From Enoplolaimus lenunculus (lineage: Eukaryota > Nematoda > Enoplea > Enoplida > Thoracostomopsidae): a stretch of 64,000 bases of DNA. Positions 21,640-32,239 of this stretch are shown one piece after another. Numbering within the stretch: position 1 is the first letter of the stretch; every line of letters starts with the position of its first letter. The translations under genes were made by a program, and so were the position numbers. A model generated the notes under the pieces. That model was not told the origin of the DNA, ran no database searches, and saw only the letters and a list, made by a program, of their open reading frames with translations. Where the stretch lies: the NCBI GenBank assembly GCA_030248215.1, contig JASANG010001402.1:326501-390500 (forward strand). Direction: 5' to 3'.

Positions 21640-22215
21640 TAGCGGGATGTAATAAAAGGCTTTTTTTGGCTTCGCTTAGGCTTAGGTTTAGTTTTCGAGA
21701 TATTATTTATGCAAAGGTTTTTTTGCTTTTTTCGGTATTAAACATAGTAGGGATGTGCAGTTACCATAAGTGTTGCCGATGCCGATACCAACGTCGGTTA
21801 TTGCTTTGAAAATATGCCGATGACATACCGACACTTATGCCGATGCCGATTTCAATTTTAATACACAATGTTTAAAGAACAGACAGCATACAACGTTACA
21901 TCATTAAAAACGCGAAGACTTAAACCCTAACAGCCATAAATGATTTATATTTTAGGAGAACGGGTCATTTCAATTAATTTTTTCAAACACAAACGCAGAA
22001 GAGATAACCGTTTTTCTGAACACACGCACTGAAACACGCCATTCCAACTGAATGCTGTGTGCAAAAAATATCGGCAAAAATCGGCAATTGTTTTGCAGTA
22101 CCGATGCCGATAGTCTCGAAAAGTGCCAAGTGCCGATTATTAACGATGCCGTATGCCGATTAATCGGCTCATTCCTAAAACATAGGCTTAGGAATATGCT
22201 TATAAGTTCACTCGT
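21640..22215 (+). mobile_element. TTAGGC-type element interrupted by another insertion
   Basis: CGCTTAGGCTTAGGTTTAG at about 21675 and ATAGGCTTAGGAATATGCTT at about 22182 are the two halves of one array, split by the 430-base element 21748-22177. Its outer terminal repeats are worn. Confidence 0.55.
21748..22177. mobile_element. TAGGGATGTGCAG hAT-like element, nested
   Basis: It starts TAGGGATGTGCAG and ends GGCTCATTCCTA. AAACATAG on both sides is a perfect 8-base duplication. Both ends are rich in GCCGATGCCGAT words. No transposase was seen. It inserted into an existing TTAGGC-type element. Confidence 0.8.
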
Positions 22216-22680
22216 GTTGCGCTCCTAAATATAACGCTAGCAGATCTAAGTGCTGAAACTGTCTAAAAATAATCAAAAAAATGTTGGTAAAAATATGTTT
22301 TTTGAGCTGGTTTTTCAGACTAAATGTGAAAAATGCCACCAGTTCTCTGCAAAACTAACAAATTTTACACAACTTAATACTTTAATAGTTTTACGCAAAC
22401 TTCTGTAACAAGTAGGTTTGTTAGGCAATCTTCGCCAGAGTTTCTTGGGGCAATGTTTATCGACGTTAGAGTGATGGTGCCCGAATCAAAGTACAGAGTT
22501 TACTTTTTTGGCTTACAGTTTATATTATTGGAAACCTGGCCAATGTGACTTTGAGGGGTGTAACCGTAGTTAAATTCATAGGCTCGGACAAATGGGTGCG
22601 CCACCACCGACCCCCTTTATTAACTCACTTGCACTCAATTAGTTTGCATCCTTAACGGCTTCCTGATCGTCCAAAAAGCG
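22216..22680. other. 3' flank of paralogue B, nothing assigned
   Basis: A solo TTAGGC-group terminus (GGCCAATGTGACTTTGAGGG) lies at about 22539. No gene was recognised. Confidence 0.4.
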
Positions 22681-24453
22681 CTATAACACATCCGACTCTT
22701 TTTCAAGAATATACAAATCTTTACCAATCCTTGATTTTTGATCCACTTCTGACCACGGAACAAGACGGTTCCACGTCGCAGCCACTAAAATAACACCAAA
22801 CATCAAGAATCCTGTGCCAACGGCCCAAGTTATTTTTGGTCCTTGATACTGAAATAACAAACTGACAATTATTGGACTTATAGTCATCGCACCTTGCCCA
22901 GTTGCAGCGAACACACCCTGAAGGAATCCTTGTTTACGTGGACCAACCACTTTTGAGAATAACACTGCATTCGGCATATAACCGACTGCAAATGCAATTG
23001 TAACGCACGCATAACCCACGATATATTCAGCCAGACCAACTCGACTTGTATACTCACACCATACATAGTGACATGACGTCATATTAAATGATGATCCATC
23101 TTGGGATACATTATCTCCAGGAGTATTGAATGTTGAATTTAATGAGGAATCATTTTGCCAGTGGTAAGTCATCAGCGATGGTAACCAAGGCCACGAAAAC
23201 GTGAGCAAATAATACGTTTGAAATGCAATGATTCCAATTATGATCAGGACTCGTTCTCGAATTCGGTTCATCAGATATATACCGCCAAATAGAACGCCGA
23301 TTATCTCGAAACAACCGCTGCCTAACGAAATATACCCGTTGTATCGAACCGCTTCTGAAGCAGACCAATGAAACATAACCATGGTAAATGGAGATCCAAT
23401 GGTAACATCGTAAGTGTAACAAAATTGCAGTATAAATCTAACGCTTGTCAGCACCCAAACCGCTACCATGTCGTAATCTTTTAGTTGGTTTCGAGATTCA
23501 GTTTTGCTCAACGATCCGTTCAACTTACTCTGCGCTGAATGCTCGAAGTTCGCTTGTGGCAGATCGATTGAGTTGAGAAGTTCCGACTGACAGTTGCGTT
23601 CTGAGTCAATTTTTTCCAAGGCTTTCTGAGTTGAGTTCCACGGGTCGTTTTTCGCGATTTTGCCGTTTGTTACGACTGTTCCGTTGTGATTTGTACCCTG
23701 TCGTATTTCACTTTTATCCACGGATACCCAACGTTCACGAAAGACAGTATACATAAGTACAATTTGAACCGATCCAAGGAATATATTTGCGTACGCCGGT
23801 GCTGAATACATATTGAAATGAAATGGACCGTAGATGAAAGCCGGATATCCGATAGGAAGAAACAGAATTTGAATAGCGGGTCCTAGGGAAACTCCAAGAA
23901 CTCCGCTTGCTGATCGAAATGCCATTGCTTTGTTGCGTTCGCTCAGTTTTGATGCCATAGCTGTGTAGGCATACAATGCGCCTATATTTCCTAACCCGAA
24001 ACCAGAGATCGCTCGAGCGACCAGCATAACCCATCGTCTTGCGTTTGGAGGCGCAGCTTCAACAAATGCGAGCACAACGTTTCCCAGCATCGTTGCAACG
24101 ATTCCAGCAACAATGGGCAGCCGAGTCTGTTCGATCCAATTTGACCATGCGCCGAACAGCGGTGCTGAAATTGTGCTCGCAAGATAAAAGCTCATGACAA
24201 TTAAGCCGAAAAAATCTTCGCTTGCATATGGGTCAATTTCAAGCAGATACGGCCAAAGAGACGTGAAATATAAGAAAACTTGAATCATTACAATAAAATT
24301 GAGGATGTAAACGACAATCAGTGAAGTCCATCTGTGCCAGAACTCAGCTGACGTCTCGTACTCTTCTTGAATGCTGGTGACATTTGATAGAAGCACCTGC
24401 TGATGTTGATCGGAACTGTCTTCTGGCAGATTGTCGCAACCATCCAGAGTCAT
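22681..24453 (-). CDS. MFSD8/CLN7-like major facilitator transporter, paralogue B
   Basis: An intronless frame ending in TAG at 22681-22683. The first ATG in frame is at 24453, giving 590 residues. The frame is open nine codons further upstream to a TGA, so a spliced 5' exon is possible but not needed. It has the same order as paralogue A: segment 1 with LYFTSLWPYLLEIDPYASED, then APLFGAWSNW, LVARAISGFGLGN, GSPFTMVMFHW, a Cys-xxx-Trp-Cys pair (CHYVWC) and LFSKVVGPRKQG. The luminal loop is shorter, with sequons NDS, NST, NVS and NMT. It is a 12-segment MFS protein and by family probably lysosomal. The DNA at 23988-24181 is almost identical to 19243-19436 in paralogue A, while flanking gene parts differ by roughly 10-20% or more. 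Confidence 0.92.
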   Translation of the reverse strand: MTLDGCDNLPEDSSDQHQQVLLSNVTSIQEEYETSAEFWHRWTSLIVVYILNFIVMIQVFLYFTSLWPYLLEIDPYASEDFFGLIVMSFYLASTISAPLFGAWSNWIEQTRLPIVAGIVATMLGNVVLAFVEAAPPNARRWVMLVARAISGFGLGNIGALYAYTAMASKLSERNKAMAFRSASGVLGVSLGPAIQILFLPIGYPAFIYGPFHFNMYSAPAYANIFLGSVQIVLMYTVFRERWVSVDKSEIRQGTNHNGTVVTNGKIAKNDPWNSTQKALEKIDSERNCQSELLNSIDLPQANFEHSAQSKLNGSLSKTESRNQLKDYDMVAVWVLTSVRFILQFCYTYDVTIGSPFTMVMFHWSASEAVRYNGYISLGSGCFEIIGVLFGGIYLMNRIRERVLIIIGIIAFQTYYLLTFSWPWLPSLMTYHWQNDSSLNSTFNTPGDNVSQDGSSFNMTSCHYVWCEYTSRVGLAEYIVGYACVTIAFAVGYMPNAVLFSKVVGPRKQGFLQGVFAATGQGAMTISPIIVSLLFQYQGPKITWAVGTGFLMFGVILVAATWNRLVPWSEVDQKSRIGKDLYILEKESDVL

Positions 24454-24785
24454 ATTGGCCTGCGTTTTGGTGTCTGACACTCACGGTCAACTATAAGTTT
24501 AGTCGCATTTAAATCACAAAAAATTAATATAAAAACAAATCAACTGATAAAAGTTTTTAAGCTGGGGATAACGAAAAATTTCTAAACATAAAATCTGCCA
24601 TTGCGGCAGTAAAACTTTTCTACCCAGGAACGGCGAGGGCAAAGATGTTTGTAGCCTGCCCTTCCGCTTTGATCTTTTTCGACGGTCGTGACGCTGACCT
24701 GGTTTTATTTCGACGGTTTTCAGTTATTGGGTTGAATGTTACAAGGCTTATCACCAGCTGTTAATAGATGTTGTATTCGTTTGAA

Positions 24786-24965
24786 GGCTCATGTAAAGAT
24801 CAGGGGCGAAACGTTTTTGCGGGTCTGGAATAAAGTAAGCTTGAGCTTTAAACGATTTACTGCTTAGGTTTTAACTAAGGTATACCGGCATTTTCAACTT
24901 AGCTTGGGCTTAGCGCTTAGGAATATGCTTATACTACTGTTACAGTCCTGTTCTCTACATTAGCC
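24786..24965 (+). mobile_element. TTAGGC-array MITE, worn array
   Basis: The left end is GGCTCATGTAAAGATCAGGG, the right end TCTCTACATTAGCC. The flanks CGTTTGAA / CATTTGAA are an 8-base duplication with one mismatch. Confidence 0.8.
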
Positions 24966-25985
24966 CATTTGAAAAATATGTATCTTAGCAGAAACTCCAA
25001 CCCCAGTTAGACAACTGTGTTACGCCTTTAACAAAAGCTTCAATGACGGATGTGATGGTTTCCGGAGTGGGATAAAACTTTGTGTTCAGATATTTTACAG
25101 TTTTAAACCACAGTTTAAGCAAAATAATAAATATTGTAATATTGACTATTTGGGCCAAAGGCATATAAGAAGCATCGAATCTTTGTTGTGATTTCGTCAC
25201 ATATTTGTCTAACAAGCATCAGTGTGGGCTCGAGATGAGCTGTTTGCAATATAAAATATTTAGCAGCGCAGGGATGATGGACGGAATACCTCGTAACACA
25301 ACAAACTGGATCTGCCACTGAAAAGGCTGCAACTGAGATTTCAAACTTTACACAACCAGGCAATCAGGAATTATACAGAAGCCTTTATTGACAACATCCG
25401 AAATTCCAAAACATTTTATTAAAGAACAGTGAAATTTCTCACGACATTAAGAAGCAAAATAAAAAATTACCACTTTAAAGTGAAATAATCTTTAAGCGTT
25501 TCCTACACAGTTTACTTATCGGCAACTTTAAATGGCTTTGAAACCGTAAATAAAAAAGTGTGAAACTCTTCAAAATTTAAAAATTAAAGCTGTATTTTGT
25601 AAACATAAACTCAAACTCTGTGAAAACACTGGTAAAAATAGCCAACCATGCAGTTAATTTGTAAACAAAGCTAAAATCACTGAATTTTTTGAAAATTACG
25701 CCTGCAGAAAGGCCACACACGAGCATAATTGGTTGACAACTTGGGATTTTTTTACGATTTTCCAAGTATTAAATTTCTCTAAGCTGATCATTCCACGTAT
25801 GCCATTTTTGTTGTCGAAATCCTGCTGTGTTTCCAACAGAGTGCGACCGGATACCAAAAACTGACGGAGCCGAAGCCGGATAATGAGTTTAAATTGAACA
25901 CTGGATTGCGTCCAAATATCACAACGTATCTTACAATTTTTCCTTCCGTGGCTTAAGGTATCCAAAGTGTTTACGTGGTAGAGTT
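24966..25985. other. Intergenic stretch, nothing assigned
   Basis: AT-rich sequence. Minus-strand open frames of 62-89 codons have no coding character. GGAGCCGAAGCCGG at 25865 is a weak echo of the CAGGGTGCAACCGG family. Confidence 0.4.
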
Positions 25986-26254
25986 TAACCCTTTCTCACG
26001 GGAATATTTGCAATTTCACATGAGATGTAATTTGGAGGTGAGATTCGAACCCCAGTCTCACGGGTGGTAGGCGGTTACGATGACCACTGAGCTATAGGAG
26101 CTTGCCGCTCGAGCCCGAGTAGGCTGTAACGTCTCGTGGAGATTTAACACTGCGCATATATGTTATAAATGTTATACACTGCTCACAGTATGTGTATTGC
26201 TTTTACATTATTGTATTTAGTTGCTCATAGTATACTCTATGAGCGAAAGGGTTA
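25986..26254 (-). mobile_element. TA-flanked element with tRNA-like segment, copy 2
   Basis: The ends are TAACCCTTTCTCACGGG and GAGCGAAAGGGTTA. The tRNA-like segment on the minus strand is at about 26033-26105, with A-box TAGCTCAGTGG and B-box GGGGTTCGAATC. Confidence 0.85.
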
Positions 26255-26608
26255 TTATCTCATGCCGATGCATTTTTAACATTTTAACAACGACCCAAAT
26301 TCATTATTCATGTATATATAATGTTGCGTTCAGCTGCAATATTCGTTTGGCTCATGTTTCTTTTAAGGGCATTCAGTTTTCCGTAGGTACGTACTGTAAA
26401 ACAGATGTGGCTAAGAACCAGGATGGAAGTTTCGTCTCAGTCTCGGCAAGTCTCGGTGTTTGGCAGGTTTCTGTTTCTTTCAGCTCGGCGGTCTGGAACC
26501 GACACTAGAAGTCGAGGTTTAAGAAAATACTGGTAGACCTTAAAATGCAGAAGTTAATATTGTTGAAGCAAGTTTATGCCTGATAAAAAAATTCGTTATG
26601 AACATATA

Positions 26609-26741
26609 TTAGTGGTGGGCATCGGATATTTTTTCATATCCGGCAATTCTTCCGGATATTTATCCGGATATCCGGATACACGTTTCATTTCGGATACATA
26701 TCCGGATATTTTTCATATCCGGATATCCGGTGCCCATCTAT
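26609..26741. mobile_element. GGATATCCGG foldback element, perfect TSD
   Basis: It starts TTAGTGGTGGGCATCGGATA and ends ATCCGGTGCCCATCTAT. AACATATA on both sides is a perfect 8-base duplication, hence hAT-like. The interior is almost entirely TATCCGGATA words. Confidence 0.8.
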
Positions 26742-27140
26742 AACATATATTTTCATTGTTACGCAATAACTATTTAGCAGATATTCTGAAAGCACAAAAA
26801 ACTGTGAAAAAACACAAAAAACTAAGCACGAAAAGAGCATTTTAGGAATAATTTATTTCGAAAAACTTATTTTTTCGGTGATGACCAAAAGTTGACTGAG
26901 ACGGAGGCATCGTTTTACGGCAAGTTTTCCTCCAATCCTGTGGCTCGAATTAAGGCTATTACTTTTGCTACGGTTACGATTAGTTATAGAACCATTTTTA
27001 CGCTGAAGTTTACGCTTAGCTTAATACGAATATTAGAAATAAGCTGATATATTTCGTTACGCCCCTAGAATATATTAACACTCGTCATCTATATCTCGTT
27101 TTTCTGGTAACCCAATAAAGATTGTGAACGTACAATTTAC

Positions 27141-27880
27141 AGGTATCGGATATTTTTTCATATCCGGATAGATAACCAGATATCAGGAATTAAATTCTCT
27201 ACTTCGAATATCCGAAACTCGATTTTGCGTTTTTTAGGGTTTCCGAACATCAATTTTCGTTGTCTTAAGCGCTTGTTTTAACTGGTTGTTCTAAAGGAAG
27301 TACTCTGATCTTAAACGATTCGAAAGTCGTGATTTATTCTGCAACCGCGTTACTTATTAGTTTTGGCTTGGGTATTCGGATTGGAAGATCGCTGTAGGGA
27401 TGCATCTGGGCACGTGCCTTTAAATCTCACCAGGGTATATTTCTAATACAGCCTGCAAGCTGCAAAATGTGTGCGTCAGGGTCGAACTCCAAGCTTTTTT
27501 TGTCAAGCGCGGCATGGGCATCGCTTGCGTCGGTGTCGCGCTGTATGGCCTTGGGGTATGGCGATTCCCAAGGCTACAAGCAGTTTATAAGGTGTAGAAC
27601 CTCGCCTATCCCTAGGAGCTGAAGCGATTAAACCACTCGTGAGCTACTTATTGGACTTTACTTTTGGGTTCCCCGAAATGGCCGTTTTGGCTCGGACGGA
27701 TTCTTTGTTTTCTTTCTTCACAGTGTTAACTGTGTTGCTGTAGTTGTTTGGTTTGAATGCAGAATTTGTTTTCGTCAGCTCCAGCAAGTTAAATGGCGAA
27801 ACAATGGAAATTATTCCAAAAAATTGATTACACAATAGCATTTCGGATTTCCAGATATTTGGATATCGGGTGCCTATCTT
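27141..27880. mobile_element. Longer relative of the GGATATCCGG element
   Basis: The left end GGTATCGGATA leads into TTTTTTCATATCCGGATAG. The right end is CCAGATATTTGGATATCGGG, then TGCCTATCT. The GC-richer centre (27370-27650) has no transposase-like frame. The target duplication is unclear. Confidence 0.55.
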
Positions 27881-28151
27881 TAGTTGTGAAGAAGTATACA
27901 GAATAGTCCTTAAGGAAATATTTATATATCCCGTTATAGGTAGTTATGCAATAGTGTAGACGCTAAATTAGCTGTTATTTACAAATATTTTATTGCTCAT
28001 TCAAATAAGAATTATTAAAATCTTTAAAAATGAAGCAATTTAAACTTTATAACAATTTTAAAATATCGTCGCTTGGTGATAAATGGTAGTTTAAATTCGC
28101 AGTTTAAAACGTTATTTAATAGTCACATATAGGCGAAAATATGTTTCTCAA

Positions 28152-28545
28152 TAGGGTACAACCGGACGTATGCCTCCGGTTCCGGCTCCGACAGAAAATC
28201 AGCCTCTGACTCCTACTCCGGATCCGGTAGAATTTTTGCCGGAGGTTCTGGCAATTTCGATAGATAAGTTTTGCATAATTTTGCAAAATTTATCTGTTTA
28301 GCGCGTTTCGGTTTTACTTTTGTCACAATTTTCACGAAAGAATTTCCGTAATTTCGCAAAAAGTAGCGTAAACTACAAACAACTTTAACAACATATTGCA
28401 GATATTGACTAAAATTAACTAATTAACCTTCACTTTTACAACCTAATTTCGCCTCACCTCCGACTCCGGCTCCGACTCCGACAACTTTCGTTGGCCTCCA
28501 GTTCCGGCTCCAGCTCCGGTATTTTTCACCTCCGGTTGCACCCTG
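28152..28545. mobile_element. CAGGGTGCAACCGGAGG hAT-like MITE, long copy
   Basis: The left end is TAGGGTACAACCGGACG, the right end TTTTTCACCTCCGGTTGCAC, then CCTG. The flanks TTTCTCAA / GTTTCTTG are a worn 8-base duplication. The interior phrases GCATAATTTTGCAAAATTTA and CATATTGCAGATATTGACTA recur in the copies at 39249, 47820, 48427 and 49460. Confidence 0.78.
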
Positions 28546-28825
28546 GTTTCTTGCCAGCTTTGTTTGGTTTCTCGCATTATGGGCAATGTCTGATCTAAAG
28601 GGATGCTAACGTTTTTGCCAATAAGTAAACGGTGCCTAGACACAAAGTCAGTGGTATTTAAGTTTAGGTTTAAGCTTTTAGAAATCGTGTCAAAAATGTA
28701 AAACACTTTTTGTACTGTAATGCTAAATTAGCGTTGTAATAAACGCACAAAAGCACTTGGTTATAATGTCGTTTGTTTACACAAGTAATTCATTTCAGAG
28801 CTTGTCTGCTCACAAAAAAGCGTTT

Positions 28826-29094
28826 TAACCCCTTCTGACATTGAGTTGCCTATAGGCAACTCAGCGCAGTGTATATACGTTTAATAATATATATCGCACC
28901 GTGTTAAACAATTGCAACCCGTATACATAGTACTAAATCACCACAAGATGTGAGAGCCCCATCGGGCTCGAGCGTCAAGCTCCTATAGCTGAGTGGTGAT
29001 GGTATACGCCTCCCACTCCAGTCACTGGAGTTCGAATCCTAGCATAAACGTATGTCTCAGGGGAAATAGAAAATATTCATGCGAGAAAGAGTTA
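28826..29094 (+). mobile_element. TA-flanked element with tRNA-like segment, copy 3
   Basis: The ends are TTAACCCCTTCTGAC and GCGAGAAAGAGTTA. The tRNA-like segment is at about 28976-29046 (TAGCTGAGTGG, then GGAGTTCGAATCC). The region near the left end holds the GTTGCCTATAGGCAAC palindrome in place of the usual TAGTTGCTCATAG. Confidence 0.75.
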
Positions 29095-29463
29095 AGCGAA
29101 AAATTTTCAGTTTACTATCTTTAAAGATGCTGCTTGAAACGTGAAAATTGTTTACAATAGCGTTTTATTTTTGACATAGTTTTTAACGAACAGATCTTGA
29201 TAATTAAAATGAACCAGCTACTGCATAGTGTATAATTTTCAAATGCAGTTATTTCATTTCAGTTTGACAGAGTATTTTTAACCAAACAGATGTTACATAG
29301 GACGCTTACAATGTAGCATTAAAGTTTAATTGAAACATTCGACACAGCCGTAGTGCCGAATCATCAAAAAAATAGATTTAATTTTTAAATTTCAAATCCG
29401 ATTACGCAACGTACCCTAAAGTTCCACGAATACGTATGCGACATTTTAATACACAGTTCAATC

Positions 29464-29659
29464 GGCCCATGTTACTTTAAGGGGCGCCTAGGTTTCTGGT
29501 AGGTCCATAAAAGAGTAGGTTTAGATTCTAGATTACATTTTTTGCTTAGGCTTAGGCTTAGGGTTACGCTTAGGAATACGCTTTTGCAACGTTTAGGCTT
29601 TGGTTTAGGCTTAAGAATTCGCTTAATCTACTGTTACGCCCCTTAACGTAACATTGATC
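29464..29659 (+). mobile_element. TTAGGC-array MITE (TTAAGGGGCG ends)
   Basis: It starts GGCCCATGTTACTTTAAGG and ends TTAACGTAACATTGATC. The flanks GTTCAATC / GTTCAACC are an 8-base duplication with one mismatch. Confidence 0.87.
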
Positions 29660-30412
29660 GTTCAACCGAAGGTCTGCATTCGACTCAATTGTCCCGTTGC
29701 ATTTTCTGTACACTCGTTGAAGTAAATTTTCCCAAATTTTTCTGCTATCAATAAAAAATATGTTGTGCATTGTACTGTGTTCACAGTTTTTTTGATTCGC
29801 AAAAATGTAACACGTACAAATTTATGATGGTTCTCGTATATGCTGCCCCTGTTTAGGTTTTTAGGTTTAGGCTCGGGCTTAGGTTTTGGAATACGGCTTT
29901 CGTAAACTTAAGTGTAAACTTTTGCGTAAGCTTTAATTTCAAATGTGTGGAAATGTACGAGAGCCAATTTTTTGTAAACGCGAATAGGTTTTTTGTCTTT
30001 TCTGCGAATCTTAAAAGATAAGTTTGTCAGTTTCGTACGTTGCAGCCGGAAGTTAATCATAAAATGGCTAAAGATTAACCATGAATGGTCCTATTCAATT
30101 CGGTAGCCGTTTGAAATATTTCGAATATTTTAGTGGGTGCATACAGGGCCCCCATATTCGCTATTTTTACTACTTATTGCAAAAATTCGACTTCGGGTGG
30201 CCGTTTCTGTGTTACAAAGCAATTGCTTCACAATTGCAATAGTTCATAACTATTTATTGCACAAAATATGCGCATTGAAATATATATATTTTGTATATCG
30301 TTGCATTGCATAAACCTCAATTATATAAAACAAGGTATCGCTGTCTTCAAGTCACAATTTTATAAACGCAACTGCGGTGAGCGGTTTGTGAAAGTTAATC
30401 TTTACACTGCAA
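29660..30412. other. Intergenic stretch with a worn TTAGGC remnant
   Basis: Worn TTTAGGCTCGGGCTTAGG words lie at 29850-29945 without terminal repeats. No gene was recognised. Confidence 0.4.
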
Positions 30413-30414
30413 AA

Positions 30415-30613
30415 ATAAGCGAGTCAAATTGATTCCCTCCGAAATAGGCTCTACGGGACTACACAATCTGAGTCGAATTCGACTCCGCCAGAGTCAAATG
30501 TGCTACTTAGTGAGTCGAATTTGACTCTGGCGGAGTCGAATTTGCCTCAGATGGTGTAGTCCCGTAGAGCTTATTTCGGAGGGAGTAAATTTGACTCATA
30601 ATTTTTTGCGGTG
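30415..30613. mobile_element. CACTGCAAAAA foldback MITE, complete
   Basis: The ends CACTGCAAAAATAAG and AATTTTTTGCGGTG are inverted and flanked by TA on both sides. The arms carry CCTCCGAAATAGGCTCTACG and its inverse. A GAGTCGAATT array fills the middle. Confidence 0.85.
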
Positions 30614-31121
30614 TAGCGCGAGTAAATTACAATAGATACAATTCGAAGTATTTGCCTGTGTCACTATACTCGTTGCCGTTTGGAGAAATAGAACGATTCG
30701 CAGAACGAAAATTGTTCACAAAACTTAATATATTTTTTGTAAACTTTTACGTAGTTCTTTTTTTGTTTAAAAGCCTACATTTTTTCGGTTGCGTTTATTT
30801 TGTTGTTTGCGTCGAGTATTTTGTATTTACAAAATCGAGTATTAATGACGACTTCGGGTGCAAACGTGTATATTAAAGCTGGAACGACGCACATACGTAT
30901 TTTGCGCTAACAGAAAAACAGCGTAGATATGCAAATTAAAGATCAATGTATATGTATATAGTGATAGTCTTTTCTCATACAGATTGGCTTCGGGCCAGCG
31001 TTCTGCGCTTAAAATTTCAGCGTAACAAATTTTGCTACTTGCTAATTAGTAGATATTATTTCTGAATTTTTTCGTTATTTTCTTTCAAATTTGTGAAATT
31101 TTTATTTGGTTTGCGAGCTTA
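30614..31121. other. Intergenic stretch, nothing assigned
   Basis: AT-rich sequence. The 74-codon frame at 30652-30876 (+) is Phe/Val-rich by composition and has no supporting context. Confidence 0.4.
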
Positions 31122-31271
31122 GGCCTATGTAAAGATAAGGGGCGGAACGTTTTTCTGTGGCATTGTAAATAGAGTAAGCTTTACGGATTAACCATTATTT
31201 GTTTACGTTTATTCTTTAGGCTTACGCTTAGGAATATGCTTATACTATTAATGTTACGGCCGTACATTGAC
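31122..31271 (+). mobile_element. TTAGGC-array MITE, short
   Basis: The left end is GGCCTATGTAAAGATAAGGG, the right end a worn GTACATTGAC. The flanks CGAGCTTA / TGAGCCTA match at six of eight bases. Few TTAGGC units remain. Confidence 0.65.
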
Positions 31272-31394
31272 TGAGCCTACAACAAAGGAATACTTTTTTC
31301 AACTTAATTTTCGATGGTAAAAAGCATGTGATTCCGTTGCCCAAATTTTCAAATCTGTATAGCATTTACTTGTCGATGTTTGGTTACAAATTTT

Positions 31395-31690
31395 GGTCCA
31401 TGTAAAAGATCAGGGGCATAACGCTTTTCTGTGGGACTGCAATAGAGTAAGCTTTAGCTTTAGACTAATTTTTTTGCTTGGCTTAGGCTTAGGCTTAGGC
31501 TTAGGCTTAAGCTTAGGAATAGGCTTAGGCTTAGGCTTAAGCTTAGGAATATGCTTAGGCTTAGGCTTAAGCTTAGGAATTTGCTTAGGCTTAGGCTTAA
31601 GCTTAGGAATAGGCTTAGGCTTAAGCTTAGGAATAGGCTTAGGCTTAAGCTTAGGAATATGCTTATAATACTGTGCCGCTCCATTGACGA
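31395..31690 (+). mobile_element. TTAGGC-array MITE with expanded higher-order array
   Basis: The left end is GGTCCATGTAAAAGATCAGG. From 31480 to 31672 the array has a higher-order unit of two or more TTAGGC, one TTAAGC, then TTAGGAATA or a variant, repeated six times. The right end (CTGTGCCGCTCCATTGAC) is worn. Overlapping frames on both strands encode only Leu/Gly/Ser or Leu/Ser repeats and are not genes. Confidence 0.82.
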
Positions 31691-31775
31691 GGTTGTCTGT
31701 ATTTTAACACAAACTTTAAATCCACACCTGCTGAAGTTGATTTATACCACAAACTATTTTCGCTATAATTGTCGT

Positions 31776-31948
31776 GGCCAATGTTACTTTAAGGGGCGTA
31801 ACAGTAGATTATGCGTATTACTAAGCCTACGCCAAAGCGTAAGCGTTGCAAAAATGTTTTCCTAAGACTAAGCAAAAAAGGTAATCTTGAATCTTACTCT
31901 TTTATGGACCTATCAGAAACCTGGACGATCCTTAAAGTAACTTGGGCC
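31776..31948 (-). mobile_element. TTAGGC-array MITE (TTAAGGGGCG ends)
   Basis: It starts GGCCAATGTTACTTTAAGG and ends CTTAAAGTAACTTGGGCC. The flanks ATTGTCGT / ATTGTCAT are an 8-base duplication with one mismatch. Confidence 0.87.
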
Positions 31949-32062
31949 ATTGTCATTTTCGGTGCACATTTACATATAACTCGGTGTATATAATCGGTGT
32001 AGTGCAAGGTTGCAAACTCATTTTAGCTGCAAAGATTTTTCACGTTCCGTATCAAACACCAC

Positions 32063-32239
32063 GACCATGTAAAGATCAGGCGCAGAACATTTTTCTACGG
32101 GTCTGGAAAAGAGTAAACTTAAGCTTTAGACTAATTTTTTGCTTAAGTTTAGGCTTTATGTATAAGCTCATTCTTACACTTTAGCTTCGGTTTACGCATA
32201 GAAATATGCTTCTACAACAGTGCCGGCCATGCATTAGTC
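32063..32239 (+). mobile_element. TTAGGC-array MITE, worn
   Basis: The left end is GACCATGTAAAGATCAGG, the right end GCCGGCCATGCATTAGTC. The array is nearly lost and no target duplication remains. Confidence 0.6.

Noticed and set aside
22681-24480. Start of paralogue B at 24480
   Set aside because: That codon is GTG directly after an in-frame TGA. ATG at 24453 is the first normal start.
31480-31672. Regular repeats that could suggest a CRISPR array or a chromosome end
   Set aside because: The units are continuous without unique spacers, the DNA is eukaryotic, and the array is bounded by transposon termini with host sequence on both sides.
31393-31865. Overlapping open frames on both strands encoding Leu/Gly/Ser repeats
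   Set aside because: They are translations of the TTAGGC array, open in several frames because the unit is a multiple of three. They have no coding context.
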